From positions 2,232,001-2,296,000 of the forward strand of contig JAWZYU010000056.1 of NCBI GenBank assembly GCA_038380435.1: a stretch of DNA of 64,000 nucleotides. Reading direction: 5' to 3'. The position numbers were made by a program, and so were the translations under genes. The notes under the pieces are model-generated. The model worked only from the letters and a program-made list of their open reading frames with translations, was not told where the DNA came from and made no database searches. This DNA comes from Ryuthela nishihirai (taxonomy: Eukaryota > Arthropoda > Arachnida > Araneae > Heptathelidae). Of this stretch, positions 56,236 to 64,000 are shown in pieces; positions within the stretch are counted from its first letter, which is position 1; the number at the start of each line of letters is the position of its first letter.

Positions 56236-56611
56236 TTACCCCATAAATCTGACTCTGCAGCTATATAATAGATATTGCATAAATGTACGGAAGCAGCTGC
56301 TTGATAACTTAATTTCTTTTAATACTACTGCCATATATTTATGAACAAGAATTTAAAATATGAAATGTGATTCGATCATTATATATCGATATTGTATACA
56401 GAAATTTCAATCAAACTTTCTGCATTAATGGAAATTAATATATATGTATAAAAGTATTCAAATTTAGCTTCTAATCGCAATTAAAGGAAACTGAAATGTT
56501 GAGTTTCGTAGAATTTTTATATCAAGGATTCGTATTGCATTTAGTTTCGTTTTTGCATTTCATTGCATTGCAGGTCCCATCAAAGAAATTGGTTTACCAA
56601 ACATACACACA

Positions 56612-56880
56612 CACTCAGGACCGGATCTGTAAAAAATAAAGGAGAGATGAACAAGATGGTTCAAAGTGACCAGGAAAAAGTAGGGGAGGGAGAGATGTTG
56701 TAATAACATTGCAGTATGACATTTCCCTATACGTTATTGAGGTTTTAAAAAATCTGGAAAAATGCATGATTTAGTGTTTACCTCCATTACCTTTGCCAGC
56801 ATTCTCAAAGGGAGAGGCCATTTTGTCCCCTGCGCCCTGGATACATCCTGCACTCCCTTATATATTCATAAGATTTTCCA
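56612..56880 (+). repeat. short dispersed repeat family M, copy 2
   Basis: From CTCAGGACCGGATCTG to CCCTGGATACATCCTGCACTC. The middle has TACCTTTGCCAGCATTCTC and AAAGGGAGAGGCC. Its first and last 20 bases look like a weak inverted repeat. Confidence 0.6.
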
Positions 56881-57009
56881 TACAAAAATGCGATGAGACA
56901 TGATTCTCACAAACAGTTCTCACCATTCCTAATTAACATCATACGAAGGAAATATCAAGCATAAAGAATATGAAATATTATATTTCAAATTTCACTATAG
57001 GTTTACGAT

Positions 57010-57212
57010 TAAAAAAATAAAAATAAATACCCCTCAAGCAGCTGCTTGCCACAGAGGTCTGACAAGGAGCCTGTCAGTTTATATATCATAGTAGAAGGTC
57101 TGTGAAGATGGCATGACCTCAGCAGAAAAACAACACAAAGTCCATGCCTTATCCGAGGCTGGAACTCAGGTCTCTTAGATCAGTAGACAAGCGCGCTAAC
57201 CACTAGGCCCAC
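57010..57212 (-). mobile_element. tRNA-derived SINE, family B
   Basis: AATACCCCTCAAGCAGCTGC, then GCCACAGAGGTCTGACAAGG and CAGTAGACAAGCGCGCTAACC match the other family B copies. The B box complement GGAACTCAGG is degraded and the head is cut after CACTAGGCCC. Confidence 0.85.
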
Positions 57213-59084
57213 ATTGGAACTAAAATATGTACCTAAAGTTCTTATTTACCGAATTAGACCAAGAAACCGATTACAACTACCACTGCTTTCTCTAACGCGT
57301 GATTCAAGTTGATCTTTCAAAAAGAGATGTAGACGTATAGAAATATTTAAATAATTGAAGCAATTGTTTAAAAGGTGCACTGTTCGTCATTGAAATTGCC
57401 CCAAATAAAAAAGATTTCCTTCCGTTTTAGTAGTTTTAAAAAATATAAGTATATTTAATACCTTGACTACACTTTGGCTAATGCTTTATTTTTTATTGTT
57501 TATGTGTATTTAATTATATTAAAAAACATAAAGGTGGAAGCAGAAAACGCTGAATGCAGTTTTATTTTAATATAAAGTATATAATAGATGGTTATCGAAT
57601 AACGAAGACAGAAAAAGAAAAATTACGTTAAAAATATTTTAGAGTAATGAAGATGATTAACTGTATGTTTACAAGCGTTTGGACTAGACACGTAACAAGT
57701 GAAAATTTTTAACCAATAAGGGTGAATTTACACCGTATGGCCAAATTATCATAAACACGGCATCCTGAGCGAAGTACCATGAAACATACCAATGCATGCA
57801 ATATTTCATACTGATGCAATAACTGCTTCTACAAAAGCATCTTTTGCAGGAGGGTGAACTTTCCCTCAAGATGAAGGAAATTGTCCGCCTTGTTGCAAAT
57901 TTAAGAATTACAAATTTCACCGTTTTGATAAAAGGGAAAAGCCTTCTCATTACAGCCGCAAAGCCTTTAGCTTTATAGAGTTCATAATCATAATTCCTGA
58001 AAATTTCCAGAAGACTTTATTTCTATACGCCTTCCTCGCAAGAAATAAGAGCTTTTTTGTATGTACTGATAGAAATTCTTGATCTTTTGATATTTTTCGC
58101 ATTAATATATAATTTCTACAAAAGTGACAGCTAATTTATTTACTTATGAATTATCCACTCGTTTTCTGCTGTGTGATATAGATATTAATATCAGAATGGA
58201 GGAATCATATAAAAATTCCAATGAAAAGCTATTATTTTCGAGCTGGGTTTGTTCGCGCGACGGGACGTATCTACAATTCCCACATCCACTGTTGTGATTA
58301 TTCTAGGCCTTTTTTGTCCACATAAAGTTCGTATGTGATGGGAACTTCAGAAAACGACTCTTTTTTGATAAACTTCGCAACTACACTCGCTGCCGACCCT
58401 TCGGCCATACTGAAAAAAATTGCGGAGCAAAGAATGCTACAGTCGATGAGGCACCGAACATTCAGCATCCGTGTGAGTATATAATTCTCCTGCTTGGAGA
58501 TCATATGAGAAATGACTGAGCGTGTTTTCAGTGGATTAGAGAAATTTATATTTTAAAACATAAATTTCATCATGTTTCATATCAGATGACACGTGTTAAA
58601 CTTCTTTCAACAGAACCTACCTACACCTCAGTTACTAAAATTCACATGGGTTTCAAAAGTTTTAAAAGGAATCCTTACATACTATTATCAATACCTTCCA
58701 GTGAGCCATTGCTGGTATATCACAAAAGCATTGGAAAAGTTAGAAACTACTCTCCACGGCAATCTCATAATTTTCGACAAGCAGAAGGAATACTTAACGT
58801 TATGCTTCGAATTTCTAAACCAGCCACCTTACCAGAAATTCAAAAAGCTCGTTTCACCTCAGAAACCGTGGCTCAGTTTCTGGAATATTTTTCACTATAA
58901 CTATATTTATATTTTTCGTATAAATACAACTCACAATTTAAGACTACTTCTCACTACTCTAGGAATACATTAGCACCTGCAAAGGAACGTCAATGCAATG
59001 AATTTCTCCCTTAGACCTGATATATTTATACATGGCTCTCCCAACCGCGATTGAAATGCCCTGGTCACAACCTCTATTATCCTC
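57213..59084. other. no gene recognised; overlapping 104-126 codon frames
   Basis: Frames 58586-58900 and 58593-58973 (plus) overlap in different phases. Neither has a family motif that I recognise. Minus-strand 57684-57950 has several cysteines but no known pattern. The region is otherwise AT-rich. An unrecognised exon is possible but unsupported. Confidence 0.35.
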
Positions 59085-59535
59085 TTACCCTGAAGGAACT
59101 GTATACTGCTTGTAACAGGAATGGCTTCACACAACATCACAAGATTCCCAAACTCATTTTAATCATTTAACGTCAGATTCAGTTCAAGCTATTTTGAAGG
59201 CACAGATAGATTATAAGGGGCCGACATCGGAAAAGGTATACGAATAGTTCCATTATAGCCCTTTATCAGGAAGGTGTGTCACATGGTAATGCAAACATTT
59301 TCATGCAAGTCTTTGCTACATGACGTAGGTGAAAATTGATATGTTTAATTTTTTTCTTATTTTTATTTCTTATGGACTAGCGCCCTGGGCGTGGAGGAGA
59401 ACTTTTAAAGTTCCCCTCACACATATTGTGTTTGGGTTGGACAAAACATTCCTAACACATATTCGAGCGTTGAGCTCATATTAATGTGTAATAATGTTTG
59501 AATGCTTTATTCCAGAGCGCAAATAACAATAATGT
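59085..59535 (+). repeat. unnamed dispersed repeat, copy 2
   Basis: Reverse-complement match to 12030-12400. In this orientation it holds GCTTCACACAACATCACAAG, GTCAGATTCAGTTCAAGC, CCCTTTATCAGGAAGGTGTG, GCCCTGGGCGTGGAGGAGAA and GTGTTTGGGTTGGACAAAAC. This copy has about 45 extra bases near 59210-59255. It is non-coding and no terminal repeats were seen. Confidence 0.85.
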
Positions 59536-60205
59536 GGAATTGTTTATTAGAAACGTATTTTAATATAAAAAGTGGTTGGCAATAGAAAAAATTGGATTTT
59601 GCATTGAGAAGGAAAATAAAACGATATTTCTATAATACGAATCGAATGTTAATCAAAACGTTATTAGGAAAACAAAATATTTGAAAAGATCGTTAAAACA
59701 CTGTCATGGTTTTTCTGACAATCGTGGAGAATAACTGCTATGCTAAATCTCTTGATAGAAGTTCATGTATTACAAGATACAAGCTAATGGGAGTTATATT
59801 TTAAATGAATGATTTTTTTTAATATAAATGATTTAACTAGAGTTAATTTTCCAAGTAATCTGTTAATGTTTGCTGATATCACTCTCCCGCACACAGTGCA
59901 TCGTCAAGTCAATTAATATCGTCAAGTAAACTGTCCTATCTTTTGCTATTCTAAATTAAATAGCTTCTGGTTAACTTTTAGACGAATTAAATTACGTGAA
60001 ATTTATGCATAATGAAGCTCTGTTTCTGTGAAGGACCAGGTTGTCACTAACTGTTAAATGATATCTACGCCCAATCAACAGTGACACATTTTAAGTGCTT
60101 GAACAGATCAGAAAACCTTTGTTATATTTCTGGCAAGGTGACATTTGCGTCACAGAAGGGTGTCATAACTCCGATCAGCAGAAAAGATTACAATCTGTAT
60201 ATATA
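59536..60205. other. no gene seen
   Basis: AT-rich; nothing recognised. Confidence 0.5.
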
Positions 60206-60206
60206 G

Positions 60207-60552
60207 GACCACGGCTTAACGTCTCATTCGATGGACAGCGGATTTCCAAGCCCATCTGCTTCGCGCTTTTTACCGCCTTTTTTTGCACAAAATGGGCTAA
60301 ATTGTCAGGTCACAAAGACCTCAAGGATTCAGAACAAGTTGGTGTTAGCGAACCCACTGATAGATGGTAGCCTCCAGTGTTGTTACACTCCTCCCGCACA
60401 CAGTACCACGGTTCGATGGATGGCGACCTTTCAACCCCATTGATGTCCCCTACTGACCGATCACAGGAAGATAAGTTTTGCGGAGATATCTCAATGCTGG
60501 AGCAGCTGGGTCTCAAACCTGGGAACTGCAGATGACGAGCCTGGCCAACACC
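60207..60552 (-). mobile_element. tRNA-derived SINE, family A (rearranged)
   Basis: A 50-base internal piece (CCACGGCTTAACGTCTCATTC) at 60207-60260 is followed by a fuller copy from TTTACCGCCTTTTTTTGCAC (60269) through TGTCCCCTACTGACCG and AACCTGGGAACTGCAG. The tRNA-like head is cut off by the inverted-repeat element that follows at 60561. The same internal piece appears twice, so two insertions or a rearrangement is implied. Confidence 0.8.
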
Positions 60553-61055
60553 TCCTACAAGGGAAGGCCGTACAACTACGTCACAGTAAAATGACTATGT
60601 CTAGAACCCCTATACACCAAACCGACCTATCCGCCATTCTTATGCCAACTGGTGACGTGACTCAGTGTTATAATCAATGAAGCCGCCATGTTCCCGCAGT
60701 TTTTCGAATTCTTAGTATATGAAAAACAATTATTATCGGAAGATATTCAGTTGAGAATTGTCTAAACAGCTATGGAAACAATTGCAGAGTGTTTAAATTC
60801 CAGGCTGATCCAATTAAATTTAAAAAAAATTGGGGTTGAAAGAATTCGACCGAGAACGTGCATTAGGCTTACAGCTTTCTATAATATATACTTCTGACTA
60901 TTGCTTCTGTATTTTAATGTTACTTTATGTGATATATCGATTAGTAATATGTAGATGAATGATAGCTACATTTAAGTTAGTAGTCATTAAAAACATTCAT
61001 CGTTTACGATTAAGTTTAGTTTGGTTAATATTACAAAATATGCATGCGGCAAACT

Positions 61056-61288
61056 TCGATCGGGACAGCCGTAACCCTCAGCTTCCCATGCGGGCATACC
61101 GAGATCGGGACAGCCGTAACCCTCAGCTTCCCATGCGGGCATACCGAGATCGGGACAGCCGTAACCCTCAGCTTCCCATGCGGTCATACCGAGATCGGGA
61201 CAGCCGTAACCCTCAGCTTCCCATGCGGTCATACCGAGATCGGGACAGCCGTAACCCTCAGCTTCCCATGCGGGCATACCGAGATCGG
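61056..61288 (+). repeat. minisatellite: five 45-bp units plus a partial sixth
   Basis: Units start at 61056, 61101, 61146, 61191 and 61236, with a truncated one at 61281. Units 1, 2 and 5 have GCGGGCATACC and units 3 and 4 have GCGGTCATACC; otherwise they are virtually identical. Because 45 is a multiple of 3, open frames persist through the array on both strands. Those frames are a by-product, with no start context or family to suggest a protein. Confidence 0.97.
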
Positions 61289-61316
61289 CGACTACCGTAG
61301 TCGCTAAACGCCGATC
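61283..61316. repeat. nested hairpin next to the minisatellite
   Basis: The outer arms GATCGGCG (61283-61290) and CGCCGATC (61309-61316) pair. Inside, GCGACTA and TAGTCGC form a second perfect stem with loop CCG. The outer arm overlaps the start of the partial sixth unit. Confidence 0.88.
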
Positions 61317-61485
61317 GTGGCTGGTCGGCCTGTTATATAGGGGCTCTAGACGTAGTCAGTTTTCTGTGACGTAGATGTATGGCCTTGCGCACTCGTGATC
61401 TGCCCAAAATCGGGAACGTAGCCTTGTAGGTAAAGATGCCATTAGCTCGACACAAGACAAGGCAATGCATTTGTTTGTGACACTG

Positions 61486-61705
61486 TCAGAGCCAGGACAG
61501 AATCTAGAAATAATAATGGGAGGCCAAAAACTGCATTTCCATTACAGTGTAATATTTTCCTGTCGATTTAGTGGTTTTGTAAAAAAAATTCATCAAAAAT
61601 TCTTGAAATATGCACAAGAATAATAATTTGTGTTTTCCATTACCCTTACTGCAATTCTCCAAAGGGGAATCACTTCCCCCCTAAATCCAGCTCTGCTATA
61701 CCGTA
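61486..61705 (+). repeat. short dispersed repeat family M, copy 3
   Basis: The left end is CAGAGCCAGGACAGAATC. The right end read on the minus strand is CAGAGCTGGATTTAGG. These short inverted termini suggest a DNA-transposon MITE. The middle phrase TACCCTTACTGCAATTCTCC matches copies 1 and 2. No target duplication was evident. Confidence 0.6.
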
Positions 61706-61813
61706 ATTGTTAGTCTTCTATCGATCGTAACAAGTTATGTATGAAAAGAATCACATATGGCACCAGGTGAGTCATTGGCATTTTCTTTAATGATTATTTC
61801 TCATTTGGACAGA

Positions 61814-61925
61814 TGGGGGGGGGGGGGCGAGGATCTATCGGTAACGTGCCAGGCTCGTAATCTACAATTCCCAAGTTCAAGCAATACTACCTTGATACAC
61901 CAGCCTGGACAGACTTGAGCAAAAA
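61814..61925 (+). mobile_element. tRNA-derived SINE, family A (head only)
   Basis: A G12 run is followed by GGTAACGTGCCAGGCTCGTAATC and a degraded B box (CAAGTTCAAGC). The body is lost. Confidence 0.75.
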
Positions 61926-62174
61926 GAGAGAATAAAGGAGAGATATTAATTATGCATAAAATTTCAAGTGATGTAATTTGTTTAAAATTTAAGTTAAAAG
62001 TAATTTGGACCAGTTAAAATAAAATAATTTATTCATTACGATTTTATCAAAATATTTGAGAATATTATTTAATTTATTACAAAATTTTTAAAACAAACAA
62101 CTACCAATTGAATTTTTATGACGGTAGATATAATTAGAAGTGCTGTAATTTTCAGAAATAGGTCTTCTCTCACT

Positions 62175-62375
62175 GCCGTATCCAGGTTTATTGTATCAAT
62201 GTGGTTGTTCGAATCGCAGCTTGGTCAGCTTGCAGATTTATCTCCGAAAAATTTCCCGCCCTGCCCTCGGTCAGTAGGAGAGACCAATGGTTTTCGAAAG
62301 GCCATCGTCCGTCGGATGGGACGTTAAGTCGTGGCTTCCTTTGAGGGAGAGCCATGTCCTGTTAAAGTACCCTTT
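62175..62375 (+). mobile_element. tRNA-derived SINE, family A (body)
   Basis: GCAGATTTATCTCCG, then CCTGCCCTCGGTCAGTAGGAG, CCGTCGGATGGGACGTTAAG and GAGGGAGAGCCATGTCCTG. The tRNA-like head is barely recognisable. Confidence 0.8.
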
Positions 62376-63109
62376 CGAATACAATAATTTTAAATTGTAA
62401 TACATTTCTGGTGGGTATTGTATATTGGATTGTAGCAAAGAAATATTGTCATGACCGATGGAGAATTTAATTTCTAAGAAAACGTTTACCAAAATCAAGT
62501 TTTATTTTCATATGATCTGTTCTTTTTTCCCTAGATCCGTTCTATTAGTAGTGTTATAGGAACAAAATTCATCAGCTGAATGATTATAAACATTGGAAAT
62601 AAAATTTTGTAATAATTTTAAATATTGAGATTGGACATAAAGCAAATAATTAATGCATAAAATCAAAGGAACATAATTTTGAATCTCTTGTAATTTCATG
62701 TGTTATTTTCTTCCTTTTCTTAACGGAATTTATTACTAATTTATTATTAATACATTTAATTTTATAATTTATTAAATAACAAAAATTAAATAAATTTTTC
62801 GGTTTTAATTGCAATGCTTTGATCACGATCCTATGGGTATATTCAAGAGACCCACGATGAGCCGGGGAGAGTTCCACAGGTCATCTGGATCACAGATGGC
62901 TCTCATCTAATACAGCATACAGCGGAGAGGCAACGCGAAAGCCGAGGATTCGGATGCTATATTTTGATTTTGGAGGAAGTAGTCACATTTTTCTTAGTTT
63001 AAATTCTGGAATTGTTAATCAAGAACTCTAAATTAAAAATAAAAATTGCAAACGCAATTTTAGGAATCACCACTGAATGTCACTGTTTCAATGGGAAAAT
63101 CCAAGTTTA
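62376..63109. other. no gene seen
   Basis: Very AT-rich, then a GC-richer piece at 62830-62945 without recognised identity. Confidence 0.5.
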
Positions 63110-63490
63110 CAGGGGGCGGGGATGCTTCAGTTGGTAGCGTGCCAGGTTGGTAATCTGCAGTTCCCAGGTTCGAGTCCCAGCTAGGTCAGCGTCGAGATTT
63201 ATCTCCGCAAAACTCCCCACACTGCCAACAGTCAGTAGAGGACACTGATTAACTTGGAAAGGCCGCCGTCCAATGAATGGGACGTTAAGATGTTGCCCCA
63301 TGAGAGGGAGAGCCATATCCTGTACAGGCTAAAGAACATGCCTAAGGCCTTGACGGAGGCTACCATCTGTCTCCCAACAGTTGTTCCAGTGTGTCCTCTA
63401 CTCCAACCTTCTCTGAGATCTCGTCGTCCGTGTGACCTTGCCGTTTAGCCTACTGGTGAAAATAAAATGCCTCTCAGAGGTAAGACAAAC
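63110..63490 (+). mobile_element. tRNA-derived SINE, family A (full length, plus strand)
   Basis: The head GGGGCGGGGATGCTTCAGTT is followed by GGTAGCGTGCCAGG. The B box GGTTCGAGTCC is at 63167-63177, the body has GAGATTTATCTCCGC and GGGACGTTAAG, and the tail AAAATGCCTCTCAGAGGTAAG. It is the clearest copy for the pol III promoter boxes. The A box is not a canonical match. Confidence 0.9.
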
Positions 63491-63769
63491 GAACAATATC
63501 TTAGAAACCAAATTTTGGAAGCGATGGGTCATTTGAGGTCAAATGTCAAATTGAGATCTACTTTCAAAAGTTTTCGCTTGCTCCATACACATCCTTCATG
63601 TATGGAGGAGTCTATTAATATTCTTTAAATGAAACTAGTTAATCAAAAATATCTGGAATGGCATTCGTGCAAATTTATTCATCAAAATATAATTCTTCAC
63701 TTCCCGAAAATCAAAGATTTTAGGTTTTTGATTCTATGACCAAAACTCTGTGTTGACCATTTCTGACTA

Positions 63770-63962
63770 GGAGTTGGCTCTGTCTGTGGCTCATCTGGCT
63801 CATAATCTGTGGTTCCTAGCCTCAAGTCCCAAATGTTCTGTCACTGAAATTTACTCCCATATCCTTTGCCTGCCCTCAGTAACAAAGGAAAGACCTAATG
63901 GTGTTGAAATGTCCAGCGTCCGTCGGATGGGACGTTAAAACAAGGTTCTGTATGCAGATGGA
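63770..63962 (+). mobile_element. tRNA-derived SINE, family A (5' part)
   Basis: GGCTCATCTGGCTCATAATCTG (head), CCTCAAGTCCC (degraded B box), CCTGCCCTCAGTAAC and CCGTCGGATGGGACGTTAAA. It ends where another copy begins. Confidence 0.8.
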
Positions 63963-64000
63963 TTGTTTTACCTCTGAGCGGCCCCTTTTTGAACACAATG
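63963..64000 (-). mobile_element. tRNA-derived SINE, family A, running off the window
   Basis: GTTTTACCTCTGAGCGGCCC up to CACAATG is the tail of a minus-strand copy, as at 38361. It is cut by the window edge. Confidence 0.8.

Larger units (their letters stand above)
60561..61395. mobile_element. inverted-repeat element carrying a minisatellite
   Basis: Arms of about 65-70 bp at 60564-60635 and 61322-61387 are reverse complements with scattered differences: AAGGCCGTACAACTACGTCA versus AAGGCCATACATCTACGTCA (minus strand), then TGACTAYGTCTAGARCCCCT on both. A further match (CCTACAAGG) lies at 60554-60562 and, on the minus strand, near 61430-61422, so the ends may extend outward with a 30-base insertion on the right. 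No transposase is coded. The interior has five 45-bp units and a nested hairpin. Confidence 0.8.

Noticed and set aside
58586..58973. Overlapping frames of 104 and 126 codons
   Set aside because: Two phases are open over the same AT-rich DNA and neither shows a domain; no evidence favours either.
61056..61288. CRISPR-like array (regular 45-bp period)
   Set aside because: The units are contiguous with no unique spacers, the genome looks animal, and no cas-like gene exists here.
60959..61307. Repetitive proteins of 87-113 aa on the plus strand and 96 aa on the minus strand
   Set aside because: They are translations of the 45-bp minisatellite, equally open in several frames, and lie within a non-coding inverted-repeat element.
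63110..63185. Possible free-standing tRNA gene
   Set aside because: The tRNA-like head is continuous with the family A SINE body, and the same fusion recurs across the window.

Overview
This window looks like a transposon-packed, gene-poor stretch of an animal nuclear genome. The DNA is AT-rich, has no bacterial-style operons or ribosome binding sites, and carries animal transposon families: Ty3/gypsy, RTE, Jockey-like LINE, Tc1/mariner, pogo/jerky, hAT and tRNA-derived SINEs. The combination suggests an arthropod, perhaps an arachnid. That is my impression of the repeat families and not a proof. I found no host gene, exon series, rRNA or functional tRNA gene that I could support. I saw no previously undescribed multi-gene system.

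Layout. 0-12.4 kb: short inverted-repeat elements (two with hAT-type 8-bp target duplications), two SINE copies, a Tc1 remnant, a mariner-like remnant, two foldback structures and one copy of an unnamed dispersed repeat. 12.5-19.8 kb: a near-complete but broken Ty3/gypsy retrotransposon with both LTRs, gag with a zinc knuckle, and protease-RT-RNase H-integrase. Its 3' LTR abuts a Jockey-like LINE reverse transcriptase remnant (19.8-21.3 kb). 22.5-26.2 kb: an internally deleted hAT relative, a Tc1 deletion derivative, satellite-like monomers, SINEs and a LINE endonuclease scrap. 27.7-33.6 kb: SINEs, two hAT-type elements, a degenerate tandem array of about 250-bp period, a perfect 19-bp hairpin, and a roughly 285-bp satellite array split by AT-rich DNA.

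33.7-37.3 kb holds an RTE LINE on the minus strand with a trinucleotide tail. 40.4-41.6 kb is a dead jerky/Tigger-like transposase. 42.05-43.97 kb is the best-preserved unit of the window: a pogo-superfamily DNA transposon with TA duplications, terminal inverted repeats and one uninterrupted 427-codon transposase carrying a DD35D triad. 47.8-53.9 kb is an RTE cluster: a minus-strand 3' fragment, then a nearly full-length plus-strand copy, then a second, decayed plus-strand copy starting directly at the first copy's trinucleotide tail. 54.7-55.8 kb is a Tc1 remnant apparently split by a short hAT-like element. 55.9-64 kb has further short elements, many SINE pieces, the second copy of the unnamed dispersed repeat, and an inverted-repeat element with five 45-bp minisatellite units inside.

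How the parts relate: the autonomous families (gypsy, LINEs, Tc1, pogo, hAT) are sources of enzymes, while the SINEs and short inverted-repeat elements are non-autonomous. Only the pogo-like element looks potentially able to code for a working enzyme. Everything else is truncated, shifted or interrupted. Boundaries given for degenerate repeats are by eye and approximate.
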